Below are positions 8,792 to 17,769 of a stretch of 64,000 nucleotides of DNA, in pieces (position 1 is the first letter of the stretch; each line of letters starts with the position of its first letter). Under the pieces are notes generated by a model. That model was not told the DNA's origin. It worked only from the letters and a program-made list of their open reading frames with translations, and made no database searches. The translations under genes were made by a program, and so were the position numbers. This DNA comes from CAZNSX01 sp964575845 (lineage in GTDB: Bacteria > UBA8248 > CAZNSX01): assembly GCA_964575845.1 (NCBI GenBank), contig CAZNSX010000003.1, forward strand, positions 62,001-126,000, written 5' to 3'.

Positions 8792-9679
8792 ATGGAAGAG
8801 AGTTTAGAAAAATTTGTAAATTTTCTCGCCGCCGAAAAACGCCTCGCCAGGAATACCCTTGAGGCATACGAGAGGGACGTGAGGGAATTTGTGGAGTTCT
8901 TAAGGAGGTGCGGGGTGAAGAGGCCCGAGGCCGTAATGCGGGGCCATCTGGTTTCTTTTCTCTCAGAGCTATCCAAAAGAGCCCTCTCGCCCGCAAGCCT
9001 GAAGCGCAAGCTCTCCTCCTTGAGGGCCTTCTCATCCTTCCTGCAGGAGGAGGGGAGGAGGGGCGATGACTTTACCCAGGAGGTCACCATTTTGGGGGGG
9101 GCGCGACGCCTTCCCAGGGTCTTGGGGCTCAAGGATGTAGAGAGGTTGGTCTCCGCCCCTGACCCCAAAACGCCTCGTGGAGCCCGGGACTCCGCTATGC
9201 TGGAGCTGCTCTACGCGGCGGGCCTCAGGGTCTCGGAGCTCGTGGGGCTAAGGATGAGTCAGCTCAATCTTGAGGCTGGCTACCTCATAGTTCTCGGAAA
9301 GCGGGGAAGGGAGCGGGTAGTGCCCCTGGGAGAGACGGCGGTGGAGAAGCTGAAAGACTACCTCGCGTGGTCGAGGACAAAGCTTTCAAAGGGGAGGGAT
9401 GCGCCGGAGCTCTTTCTGTCGTCTGGCGGTCGTCCCCTGACCCGGCAGGGGGTTTGGAAGGCCCTCAAGGGTTATGCGTTGAGAGAAGGCCTGGGTCCCG
9501 GTCTCAGCCCCCACGCCCTCCGCCACACCTTTGCAAGCCACCTTCTCAGGGGAGGGGCGGACCTGCGCTCGGTCCAGCTCCTTCTGGGCCATGCCGACAT
9601 ATCCACCACCCAGATCTACACCCACATCGACCGGGAGCACCTGAAGAAGGTCATCTCGCGCTTTCACCCCCGGGGATAG
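8792..9679 (+). CDS. xerD: Tyrosine recombinase XerD/XerC type
   Basis: Xer recombinases resolve chromosome dimers at dif. The 295-aa protein has an N-terminal SAM-like core-binding domain (1-90) and a catalytic domain with all catalytic residues: Arg146 (GLRVSEL), Lys170 (GKRGRER), His241-x2-Arg244 (HALRHTF), His267 (LLGHADIS) and nucleophile Tyr276 (TQIYTH). Length and full conservation argue for a housekeeping Xer rather than a phage integrase. Whether it acts as XerC or XerD cannot be settled from the sequence alone. Confidence 0.92.
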   Translation: MEESLEKFVNFLAAEKRLARNTLEAYERDVREFVEFLRRCGVKRPEAVMRGHLVSFLSELSKRALSPASLKRKLSSLRAFSSFLQEEGRRGDDFTQEVTILGGARRLPRVLGLKDVERLVSAPDPKTPRGARDSAMLELLYAAGLRVSELVGLRMSQLNLEAGYLIVLGKRGRERVVPLGETAVEKLKDYLAWSRTKLSKGRDAPELFLSSGGRPLTRQGVWKALKGYALREGLGPGLSPHALRHTFASHLLRGGADLRSVQLLLGHADISTTQIYTHIDREHLKKVISRFHPRG

Positions 9680-9800
9680 GGAAACGCTGACCTTCTGCAG
9701 GGTTTCTCTTGGCCGCTATCAGAGGAATGGCCGAGCGGAGTGTTGCCGGATTATGGCCGCCGGAGGTTCCTATGAGCCCCCGGGGGAGACCATTTTTCTT

Positions 9801-9828
9801 TTGACATTGGCACGGCCTATGCTAGAGT
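9801..9828 (+). promoter_or_regulatory. Extended -10 promoter upstream of phoH
   Basis: TTGACA (9801-9806), a 16-nt spacer and TAGAGT (9823-9828) preceded by TGC, an extended -10 element. It lies in the 181-nt xerD-phoH gap and would start transcription near 9835. Confidence 0.55.
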
Positions 9829-9860
9829 TTTAATAAGGTGGCGGGAGGAGCGCGAAGCTT

Positions 9861-10850
9861 TTGTCTCCGGACCTCATTTCAGAGAGAGCCGTCGTCGGCT
9901 TCGAGAAGCTTTCGGAGCTTTTCGGCATTCACGATGAGCACCTGCGCTATCTTGAGCAGATTTTCGGGGTGAGGATCTTCCCCGCTCAAGGCGGCCTCGA
10001 CCTCCGGGGGGAAGGGCCGCAGGTGGAGCTGGCCCGTCGCTTCCTCGAGGAAATATCCTCCATCCTGGAGCAAGGCCACACCCTCGAGGGAGGAGACCTG
10101 AGGGCTCTTGCCCGAAGCTTTGCCGAGGGCGACGAAATCCCCTTGAGCGAGTTTGCCGACTGGAGGATAGCTGTATCCAGCAAGCGTCGGTTCGTGATCC
10201 CCAAAAGCCCGACCCAGCGTCTTTACGTGCAGGCAATCCGCAACTACGACATCGTTTTGAGCATAGGTCCCGCTGGCACTGGCAAGACCTACCTGGCTAT
10301 GGCCATGGCGATCTCGGGCCTAGTCGGCAAGGACTTCTCCCGCATAATACTGGTCCGCCCTGCTGTGGAGGCGGGCGAGAAGCTCGGCTTCCTGCCGGGA
10401 GACCTCTTGGAGAAGATAAACCCCTACCTCCGTCCCCTCTATGATGCCCTGTACGATATGCTGGATTATGAGAAGATCCAAAAGTTTATGGAACGGGGAG
10501 CCATCGAGGTGGCCCCTCTGGCCTATATGCGCGGAAGAACCCTTAACGATTCCTTCATAATTCTGGATGAGGCGCAGAACTCCACCCCAGAGCAGATGAA
10601 GATGTTCTTGACGCGTCTGGGCTTCAACTCCAAGGCGGTCATCACCGGAGATATAACCCAGGTGGACCTCCCAGAGAAGATGAGTTCAGGTCTCGTGCAC
10701 GTGAGGTCGGTCCTGGAGAATGTAGAAGGCATCCGTTTCATCTATTTTTCTGAGCGGGATGTGGTCCGTCACCCCTTGGTGCGGGAGATAATCAAGGCGT
10801 ATGAGAGATATGAGGGGGCTGCGGGGAGTAGGGGGAGCCGAAGGAGATAG
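9861..10850 (+). CDS. phoH: PhoH-like P-loop ATPase
   Basis: This is a PhoH/PhoL-family ATPase, commonly encoded beside ybeY and linked to RNA or ribosome metabolism. The P-loop GPAGTGKT is at residues 136-143, with the Walker B-like FIILDEAQN further on. The N-terminal 100 residues carry a KH-like segment (FGVRIFPAQGGLDLRGEGPQ). The start is TTG 9861 with GGGAGGAG about 10 nt upstream; no ATG fits. The 329-aa length matches. phoH, the 7TM-HD gene and ybeY form one operon. Confidence 0.93.
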   Translation: MSPDLISERAVVGFEKLSELFGIHDEHLRYLEQIFGVRIFPAQGGLDLRGEGPQVELARRFLEEISSILEQGHTLEGGDLRALARSFAEGDEIPLSEFADWRIAVSSKRRFVIPKSPTQRLYVQAIRNYDIVLSIGPAGTGKTYLAMAMAISGLVGKDFSRIILVRPAVEAGEKLGFLPGDLLEKINPYLRPLYDALYDMLDYEKIQKFMERGAIEVAPLAYMRGRTLNDSFIILDEAQNSTPEQMKMFLTRLGFNSKAVITGDITQVDLPEKMSSGLVHVRSVLENVEGIRFIYFSERDVVRHPLVREIIKAYERYEGAAGSRGSRRR

Positions 10851-10856
10851 CAATCC

Positions 10857-13322
10857 ATGAGGCGCGACAAGGCCAACTCCAAGGGGGAACGCGCTTCAAG
10901 GGAGACCTTCAAGAAGCCCCTCCTCCGGGGGCCCGCCCTTTATTCGAACCACCGTCCCACCCGTGGACAGCTGCTTTTGGGAGGGGCGCTCCTGGTGGTG
11001 CTGACGGCGCTTCTTTCCACTCCCCTCAGCCTACCCCTTCAGTCCCTGGAGCTGGGAGACGTGGCTGTCCGGGACATCAAAGCCCCTGCGGACTTCCTGG
11101 TGGAAGATAAGGCCTCCACCATTAGGGTTCGGAATAAGGCCGAAGAGGGAGTCAAGGCCGTTTATGACCTGCAGATGGGTTTGGACCAGGAAACGCTCGG
11201 GCGGGTGGACCTGGCTTTTAAATCCATCCGAGAGGCGCTCCTTCAGTCTACGGACGAGGAGAGGGCGCGGAAAAGCTTAGCCTCGGGCACGGATGCTCGG
11301 GCCAGCGGCGAAGAGGACGCCATCGTTGAGGCGGTCCTGGGAAACGAGGCCTTCCAGGAGAAGACGGCGGAGTTTTATAAGGCCCTGGGCATTCAGCCCG
11401 GCGAGGGAGAGAAGGTTTTCCTCCGGGCGGTGCAGTATGCGAATTGGGTCGGAGACGACTTGAAACTCCTCGTCGCTAAGGCCATGGAGGGAGGGGTGGT
11501 TAGCGAGAGAGAGCTCTTGGAGCGCCATCTATCCAAGGGGATCATTGTCCGGGATGTCAGCACGGGCGAGGAGGTGAAGTCCATAGACCTCGGGAAATTT
11601 CGGGAACTTAGGAAAATTGCTGGCTATCTCGAAAAGGAGGCACCAAGGCTTAACCTCACGGCTCCGCCCGAAGCCAGGGCACTTCTAATCGGTCTGGCCG
11701 TACGTCTAGTGCAACCCACTCTCACCTTCAATAAGAAGGCTACCGAGCAGAGCCGCAAGGAAGCTTTGGACAAAGCCAAACCCGTGTTCTTCCGGGTGAA
11801 GAATGGTGAGATGATAATCCGGGAGGGCGAGCGGGTTGACGAGACCCACCTGGCCAAGCTGGAAGGATTGAAAAGCATTGAGCAGGAGCGGAGAGTGCTG
11901 CAGAACTTTCTGGGAAGCGCTCTGCTTGTGGGTCTAGCGTTGGTTTTGGGTTGGGTGGGGCTCGTGAGGTATGGTTCCTCCCTTCTCTGGGAGCGCAAGA
12001 GCCTCCAGCTCCTGACCTTGGTCTTGGCCCTGAGCCTTGCTCTCGTGCGCCTTTCCACCTTCATCGCCCGTGCCCTGGCCGAGAGTATTAGCTGGGTTCC
12101 TCTGGAGAGCCACCTCTTTTCAATCCCCTTCGCAGCGGGCCCCATGCTGGTTGCGGTGCTTTTAGGTCGGGGGCCCGCCATCCTCATGGCGCTCATGACG
12201 GCGGGCCTGGTGGGCATCCTCATGCCCCAAGGCGTCAACTACGCCCTGGTAGCCCTGGCCGGAGGCATGCTGGTCGCCCTGCGCTGGCACATGTATCGGC
12301 GACGCTCGGCAATACTCGTCACGGGATTCTTGGTCGGGCTTCTCAACGCTGCGACCGTAGGGGGCCTCTTCCTCAGCCAAGGTCAACTGCACCTTCCCGA
12401 AGGCTTCTTCAGCGTTCCCATGGCGTTCATGGGTGGTCTCACGACAGCGGCCGTGGTCTCGGTGCTCCTGCCGGTGCTGGAGGGCCTTTTCAACGTGACG
12501 ACCGACATAAAGCTGATGGAGCTTGAGAACCATCCCCTCCTGAGGGAGCTGGCCATGAGGGCTCCCGGAACCCATCACCATAGCATCATAGTGGCTGACC
12601 TGGCCGAGGAGGCTGCCGAAGCAATAGGCGCTAACCCGCTTTTCTCCCGGGTGGCTTCATACTTCCACGACATCGGCAAGATGCACAAGACCGAGTACTT
12701 TGTGGAGAACCAAAGGCCCGGCTTTAACAAGCACGACAAACTCACCCCAAGGATGAGCGCCCTGGTTATCATCTCCCACGTCAAAGAGGGCGTCGAGCTG
12801 GCGGCGGAACAGAAGCTCCCTCAGTCAATAGTGGGCATCATCCAACAGCATCATGGAACGAGCCTTATCCGTTACTTCTACAGTAAGGCCCTAGAGCGCA
12901 AAGGAGCCAACCAGACCGGAGTCCGCGAAGAGGACTACCGCTACCCCGGCCCTAAACCTCAGAGCAGGGAGGCCGCCATAGTCATGCTCGCCGACGCCGT
13001 TGAGGCCGCCTCCCGCTCTCTCACCGACACCAGCGAGGCCCGCATCCAGGGTATGGTCCAGCCCATCATAAACAACTTCTTTGTGGACGGCCAGCTCGAG
13101 GAGTGCGAGCTTACCCTCAGGGATCTGCACCGTATAACTCAAAGCTTCGTGAGGGCCCTCAAAGGCATCCTGCACCAGCGGATCGAGTACCCGGAGCTTG
13201 ACCTCAGGAAGGCTCCCCATGAAGGTGCTGCTTACAGACAGGCAAAGGCATCGCAAGATAGCTCGAGAGAAGATTCGGGGGATAGCATCGAGAGCATTAA
13301 GCGCCTTGGGCTTAGCGGATAG
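10857..13322 (+). CDS. 7TM-HD membrane phosphohydrolase (YqfF/PgpH family)
   Basis: The architecture matches the 7TMR-HD family: one N-terminal membrane segment (about 38-58), an extracytoplasmic 7TMR-HDED domain (about 60-340), seven clustered membrane segments, and a C-terminal HD domain with His604-Asp605 (YFHDIGKM), HHHSIIVADLAEEA before it and QQHHGT after it. In Listeria PgpH of this family hydrolyses cyclic di-AMP; the substrate here is unproven. Position between phoH and ybeY is the conserved context. Its last 104 nt are also the start of ybeY in another frame. Confidence 0.93.
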   Translation: MRRDKANSKGERASRETFKKPLLRGPALYSNHRPTRGQLLLGGALLVVLTALLSTPLSLPLQSLELGDVAVRDIKAPADFLVEDKASTIRVRNKAEEGVKAVYDLQMGLDQETLGRVDLAFKSIREALLQSTDEERARKSLASGTDARASGEEDAIVEAVLGNEAFQEKTAEFYKALGIQPGEGEKVFLRAVQYANWVGDDLKLLVAKAMEGGVVSERELLERHLSKGIIVRDVSTGEEVKSIDLGKFRELRKIAGYLEKEAPRLNLTAPPEARALLIGLAVRLVQPTLTFNKKATEQSRKEALDKAKPVFFRVKNGEMIIREGERVDETHLAKLEGLKSIEQERRVLQNFLGSALLVGLALVLGWVGLVRYGSSLLWERKSLQLLTLVLALSLALVRLSTFIARALAESISWVPLESHLFSIPFAAGPMLVAVLLGRGPAILMALMTAGLVGILMPQGVNYALVALAGGMLVALRWHMYRRRSAILVTGFLVGLLNAATVGGLFLSQGQLHLPEGFFSVPMAFMGGLTTAAVVSVLLPVLEGLFNVTTDIKLMELENHPLLRELAMRAPGTHHHSIIVADLAEEAAEAIGANPLFSRVASYFHDIGKMHKTEYFVENQRPGFNKHDKLTPRMSALVIISHVKEGVELAAEQKLPQSIVGIIQQHHGTSLIRYFYSKALERKGANQTGVREEDYRYPGPKPQSREAAIVMLADAVEAASRSLTDTSEARIQGMVQPIINNFFVDGQLEECELTLRDLHRITQSFVRALKGILHQRIEYPELDLRKAPHEGAAYRQAKASQDSSREDSGDSIESIKRLGLSG

Positions 13323-13647
13323 GGAGCTGAGTCTTCTGCTCTCAGATGATGAGGGTATCAGGGAGCTGAACCGCTGTTTCCGGGGCGTGGACCGGGCCAC
13401 AGACGTCCTTTCCTTCCCCCAGGGGGAAGGTCCCCAGGCTCCCGGGGCGCCCAGGCCGCTTGGCGATGTGGTAATCTCCGTTGAGAGGGCCGAAGCCCAG
13501 GCTCGGGAGCGGGGCCATAGCCTCGAACGGGAGGTTGGCGAGCTTCTTTTGCACGGAATACTGCATCTGGCGGGTTATGAACATGAGGGCTCTCGGGCCC
13601 GGAAGATGAGGGCCAAGGAAGCGGAGCTGGTCCGTCTTCTCCTCTAG
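13219..13647 (+). CDS. ybeY: Endoribonuclease YbeY
   Basis: YbeY is the zinc endoribonuclease for 16S rRNA maturation and ribosome quality control. The zinc motif HGILHLAGYEH gives His112, His116 and His122. FRGVDRATDVLSFP and LGDVVIS are the other family signatures. I choose ATG 13219, which has CAGGAAGG just upstream and gives the expected 142 aa. This start lies 104 nt inside the preceding gene. The frame extends a further seven codons upstream without a better start. Confidence 0.94.
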   Translation: MKVLLTDRQRHRKIAREKIRGIASRALSALGLADRELSLLLSDDEGIRELNRCFRGVDRATDVLSFPQGEGPQAPGAPRPLGDVVISVERAEAQARERGHSLEREVGELLLHGILHLAGYEHEGSRARKMRAKEAELVRLLL

Positions 13648-13658
13648 GGGAGCAGAGC

Positions 13659-14162
13659 TTGCGGGTTATATGGGCCCCCTGGCGGATGGAATATGTGGGG
13701 AGCATGTCATCACGTGGAAAAGGGTGCATTTTCTGTGAGGCCTTAAGGGCTGAGGATGACCCCACCCATCTGGTTCTGGCCCGGTTTCGGTTCAGCTTCG
13801 TCATCATGAACCGATTTCCATACAATTCCGGCCACCTTCTGGTGGCGCCCAACCGGCACGTGGATGACTTTCTCGCCCTGGAAGGTGATGAACTCTTGGA
13901 ATTGATGGAAACCACCCAGCGATGCATGAGAGCCCTCAATCAGAGCTACAAGCCCCATGGTTTCAACCTGGGGCTTAACCTTGGAGAGGTAGCCGGAGCT
14001 GGCATCACAGAGCACCTGCACCTTCATATCGTGCCTCGGTGGAAGGCCGATACGAACTTCATGACCACCCTTTCCGAGAGCCGGGTCATACCCCAGCATC
14101 TTATGGAGTCATTCGAGATGCTGAAGCCCCTCATTTCAGAGAGTCAGGCCCAGGAGGATTGA
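13659..14162 (+). CDS. HIT family nucleotide hydrolase/phosphorylase
   Basis: The histidine-triad motif HLHLHIVP has its histidines at 119, 121 and 123. IWAPWRMEYV and GCIFC at the N-terminus are typical of the bacterial branch related to Ap4A phosphorylase. The substrate is probably a dinucleoside polyphosphate or AMP conjugate. The start is TTG 13659 with GGGGAG 7 nt upstream, which preserves the conserved RVIWAPWRMEY. It lies 11 nt after ybeY and 4 nt before the LapA-like gene, so it is probably co-transcribed with both. Confidence 0.88.
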   Translation: MRVIWAPWRMEYVGSMSSRGKGCIFCEALRAEDDPTHLVLARFRFSFVIMNRFPYNSGHLLVAPNRHVDDFLALEGDELLELMETTQRCMRALNQSYKPHGFNLGLNLGEVAGAGITEHLHLHIVPRWKADTNFMTTLSESRVIPQHLMESFEMLKPLISESQAQED

Positions 14163-14166
14163 CGCC

Positions 14167-14547
14167 ATGGTAGCTCTGAGGCTCATCGTATCCCTGGTGG
14201 TAGTGGTGGCTGTGGTCATGTTCGGGGTGAAGAACATGGTCCCCGCCAGGCTGAACTACTATTTGGGTGAGGTGGAGGGATTCCCCCTTTTCTTCTCCCT
14301 GCTCATTGCCTTTGTGCTGGGCTTCCTCTGTGCCTGGCTCCTCTCCATCTGGGAGAGGTCCAAGGCAAAGGAGGAGGCTCGTCGGCGCAAGGCCCAGGCG
14401 ATGGAGCTTGAGAGGGAGCTTCAGGAACTGAAAGAGCAGGCCATCGTCCCTCTCTCGCCAAGGGAGGCCGCGCCCCCGGCCGAAGAGCCCAGCTGGAGCT
14501 TCAGGGAGGGTCGGGCCGAGAGGAAAGAGCCGCGGTCCTCGCCTTGA
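14167..14547 (+). CDS. LapA-domain inner membrane protein
   Basis: This small protein (126 aa) has two N-terminal membrane helices (about 4-21 and 39-59) separated by a short loop, then a long charged coiled coil (about 62-95) and a proline-rich tail. The arrangement matches the LapA/DUF1049 family, linked to LPS assembly control in enterobacteria. The function here is inferred from topology and family resemblance only. GGAGG precedes the ATG by 10 nt. Confidence 0.7.
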   Translation: MVALRLIVSLVVVVAVVMFGVKNMVPARLNYYLGEVEGFPLFFSLLIAFVLGFLCAWLLSIWERSKAKEEARRRKAQAMELERELQELKEQAIVPLSPREAAPPAEEPSWSFREGRAERKEPRSSP

Positions 14548-14585
14548 CCCGCCCCCGCATCACGCCCTAGGGAGCCGGTCTCATC

Positions 14586-17156
14586 GTGGCGACTACACCC
14601 GCCATGCGTCAGTACCTCTCCATCAAGAAGGCCCACCCCGAGGCCATCCTCTTCTTCCGAATGGGCGATTTCTACGAGATGTTCTACGAGGATGCACTCC
14701 TCGCGAGCCGCATCCTGGAAATAGCCCTCACCTCCCGGCAGCAGGATGAGAAGGGGGCGATACCCATGTGCGGGGTTCCCTTCCATGCGGCGGAAACCCA
14801 CATAGGGCGGCTGCTGAAGGCGGGCCGCCGTGTGGCCATCTGCGAGCAGGTGGAAGACCCCTCAAAGGCGAAGGGCCTTTTGAAGAGGAGGGTCGTGAGG
14901 GTTATCACCCCGGGGACCGCCACGGAACCCTCCCTTCTGGAGGGAAAGGAGGGAAACTACCTGGCGGGCCTTCTGCCCGGCGAGGGAGGGATAGGCCTTG
15001 CCTGGGTGGACCTCTCCACGGGCGAGTTCAGCGCCACAGAAGCCCGCGGGGAGAGGGCCTGGGAGAGGCTTAGAGATGAGTGGGCCCGGCTGGAGCCGCG
15101 GGAGGTGCTGCTCCCCGAGGGAGCTCGGGACCCCCTTTCCCAGGAGGACCCTGGACTCGCGGAAAGGCCGTTAATAGGGAGGAGGCCCCCCTTTGCCTTT
15201 GAGCCTGATGAGGCAAAAGCCCTGCTGGCGGCACAATTCGGAGATATCCCCACCGAGGGGGAGAGCTTTCCCCTTGCCCTCGGAGCCTCCGGTGCGCTTC
15301 TCGACTATCTCAAGGAGACCCAGGGCGGAGCCCTATCTCACCTCAAGTCCCTGAGGCTCTACTTTCCCCAGGAGAAGATGGTCCTTGACCAGGTCACTCA
15401 GCGGAACCTGGAGCTCACCCGAAGCGGCCTTGAGGGGAAAAAAGATGGCTCCCTTCTCTGGCTCTTGGACAGGACCGAGACCTCCATGGGGGGGAGGATG
15501 CTCAAGGCCTGGATGCTCAGCCCCCTGACAGGAGCTTCCCTCATAGAGGTGAGGCTCGAGGCCGTTCAAGAGTTCTTTGATGAAGAGGAACTCAGAAGGG
15601 ACCTTAAGAAAGCCTTAAGCGGCGTCCAGGATCTCGAAAGGCTCATGGGAAGGGTTTGCCTCGAGGTTGCAGGCGCAAGGGAACTCAGGGCACTTTGTGA
15701 GTCTCTGAAGGCGCTTCCCAGAATCGAAGCAATTCTTCAAGGGGTATCGTGCCGGCTGCTTCAGGAGACTCTCTCGGGCTGGGATAATCTCGAAGACCTC
15801 GAGATAGAGATAGATAATGCCCTAGTTGAGGAACCCCCCGCCACGCTGAGGGATGGGGGTCTCATAAGGGAGGGCTACAGCGAGGAGCTCGACAGGCTCC
15901 GGGCCATAGCTCGCGAAGGCAGGGGCTGGGTTAAGGAGTTTGAAGCAAAGGAGCGGGAAAGGACTGGAATCCCTCAGCTTCGGGTCGGCTATAACAAGGT
16001 CTTCGGATATTACATCGAGCTCTCCAAGAGGCAGGCCGAAAAGGCACCTCCGGCCTACATAAGAAGGCAGACATTGACTGCCGCCGAGCGCTTCACAACG
16101 GAGGAGCTTAAGCGAAGGGAGGAGGAAATCCTCACCGCAAGCGAGCGGGCGGATGAGCTTGAGTATAGCCTCTTCACAGCTCTCCGCTCCAAGATAGTCC
16201 CCTATACCGAGAGGGTTCAGAAAGAGGCGGGGAGGCTGGCCCTTCTCGATGTTCTCGCCTCGCTTGCCGATGTGGCCGTGAGCTACCGCTACACGAGGCC
16301 CAAGGTAAATGAGGGGGGCTCCATAAGAATCACAGGAGGCCGCCATCCGGTGCTCGAGAGAAGCCCTGCTGTAGAGCTTTTCGTTCCAAATGACACCGAG
16401 CTCGACCCAGAGGATAAGCAGATCGCCATCGTCACAGGCCCCAACATGGCCGGCAAATCGACCTATATTCGTCAGGTGGCCCTGATAGTGCTCATGGGCC
16501 AGATGGGGAGCTTCGTCCCGGCGGAGCGCGCGGAGATAGGGGTAGTTGACCGCATATTCACACGCGTGGGCGCCCACGACCGGCTGATGCAGGGTCAGAG
16601 CACCTTCATGGTGGAGATGCTCGAGACGGCTTCAATTCTCCGGGGAGCCACCCCGAGGAGCCTTCTCATATTGGACGAGATAGGCCGCGGCACGAGCACC
16701 TTTGACGGGGTGAGCATCGCGCGGGCGGTCCTTGAGCACCTCCATAACTTCCCCTCCTCCAGGGCCAAAACCCTATTCGCCACTCATTATCACGAGCTTG
16801 CGGAGCTCTCGAAGAGCCTCCCAAGGGTCCATAACCTGACGGTGGCTGTCAAGGAGTGGGGTGAGGAGATACATTTCTTGAGAAAGATCACCCCCGGCTC
16901 GACCGACAGGAGCTACGGGATTCAGGTGGCACGCCTCGCTGGCCTTCCCCGAGAGGTGCTGGAGAGGGCCAAGGAAGTGCTCTCGGAGCTCGCCCTTCGC
17001 TCACCCGAGCCCCCTTCAGCCAGGCAGCTACCCCTTTTCACCAAGGATGAACACCCGGTAGTCAGGGAGCTCCAGAGCCTCGACCCAGAGCGCCTTACCC
17101 CCATAGAGGCCCTTAATATCTTGAGCCGGCTGAGGGAGATGGCGGGGGAGGGGTGA
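14586..17156 (+). CDS. mutS: DNA mismatch repair protein MutS
   Basis: MutS recognises mismatches and recruits MutL. The N-terminal mismatch-binding segment has FRMGDFYEMFYEDA. Walker A is GPNMAGKS at residues 618-625, and Walker B with signature is LDEIGRGTSTFDG, followed by ATHYHELAEL. The 856-aa length is standard for MutS1. The start is GTG 14586, just before ATTPAMRQYLSIKK, the family's normal N-terminus. No mutL lies nearby. The next gene is convergent. Confidence 0.98.
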   Translation: MATTPAMRQYLSIKKAHPEAILFFRMGDFYEMFYEDALLASRILEIALTSRQQDEKGAIPMCGVPFHAAETHIGRLLKAGRRVAICEQVEDPSKAKGLLKRRVVRVITPGTATEPSLLEGKEGNYLAGLLPGEGGIGLAWVDLSTGEFSATEARGERAWERLRDEWARLEPREVLLPEGARDPLSQEDPGLAERPLIGRRPPFAFEPDEAKALLAAQFGDIPTEGESFPLALGASGALLDYLKETQGGALSHLKSLRLYFPQEKMVLDQVTQRNLELTRSGLEGKKDGSLLWLLDRTETSMGGRMLKAWMLSPLTGASLIEVRLEAVQEFFDEEELRRDLKKALSGVQDLERLMGRVCLEVAGARELRALCESLKALPRIEAILQGVSCRLLQETLSGWDNLEDLEIEIDNALVEEPPATLRDGGLIREGYSEELDRLRAIAREGRGWVKEFEAKERERTGIPQLRVGYNKVFGYYIELSKRQAEKAPPAYIRRQTLTAAERFTTEELKRREEEILTASERADELEYSLFTALRSKIVPYTERVQKEAGRLALLDVLASLADVAVSYRYTRPKVNEGGSIRITGGRHPVLERSPAVELFVPNDTELDPEDKQIAIVTGPNMAGKSTYIRQVALIVLMGQMGSFVPAERAEIGVVDRIFTRVGAHDRLMQGQSTFMVEMLETASILRGATPRSLLILDEIGRGTSTFDGVSIARAVLEHLHNFPSSRAKTLFATHYHELAELSKSLPRVHNLTVAVKEWGEEIHFLRKITPGSTDRSYGIQVARLAGLPREVLERAKEVLSELALRSPEPPSARQLPLFTKDEHPVVRELQSLDPERLTPIEALNILSRLREMAGEG

Positions 17157-17188
17157 GGGGGAGGAGGTAGCTCCCTCTGAGCGCCTGA

Positions 17189-17767
17189 TTATGGTTTCTT
17201 CACCGCTTTGAGAGGAATCTCCTCCCGGCTTCTCGGCCGGAAAATGATGGAGGGCTTTGTAAAGGAGTGGTTGGGGAAGCCGTGGGCCAGGCTGACTTCC
17301 CCGTGAGTGTTCTTAAGCTCTTCGAGGGGGCCGGCATCAAGAGCCCGCACGGGGCAGGAGGCAACGCAAAGGGGCCTTTTGCCCTCCTCCATGCGGTCCA
17401 GGCAAAGGTCACACTTCTCCATCCTTGAGTCTTCATCCCGGAACTGCGGCGCCCCGTAAGGGCAAGCCTCGAGGCACTTCCGACAGCCCGGAAGACAAAG
17501 GTCCTGGTCCACCACGACAATTCCGTCCCCTTCCCTCTTGCTGATGGCGCCGGTGGGGCAGGCGGGAATGCAGGTCGGCTCTTCGCAGTGGCAGCATGCA
17601 AGAAAGAGGTGAGACATCCAGACTTGGGGGTAGTCACCCTCCTCGAAGGTCCGAACCCGGCACCAGGAAGCGGGACCCGCGGGAACCCCATGCCACTCCT
17701 TGCAGGCGACGGCACATACCTGGCACCCCGTGCACCGCTGCTGGTCAAAGTAGAAGCCCAGTTGCAT
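17189..17767 (-). CDS. 4Fe-4S ferredoxin-type electron transfer subunit (DmsB/PsrB family)
   Basis: This 192-aa protein would pass electrons to or from the molybdopterin subunit encoded 2 nt upstream. It has the four-cluster cysteine pattern of DmsB-like subunits: CTGCQVCAVAC, CCHCEEPTCIPACP, CLPGCRKCLEACP, and CDLC with CVASCP. The third set has one extra residue (C-x3-C in place of C-x2-C). There is no signal peptide. No membrane anchor subunit (DmsC/PsrC) is encoded downstream, where mutS converges. Confidence 0.9.
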   Translation of the reverse strand: MQLGFYFDQQRCTGCQVCAVACKEWHGVPAGPASWCRVRTFEEGDYPQVWMSHLFLACCHCEEPTCIPACPTGAISKREGDGIVVVDQDLCLPGCRKCLEACPYGAPQFRDEDSRMEKCDLCLDRMEEGKRPLCVASCPVRALDAGPLEELKNTHGEVSLAHGFPNHSFTKPSIIFRPRSREEIPLKAVKKP

Positions 17768-17769
17768 CT

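Noticed and set aside
8792..9679. xerD considered as an island or phage integrase
   Set aside because: Length, full catalytic set and position next to murJ among core genes fit a housekeeping Xer protein, and no attachment site is nearby.
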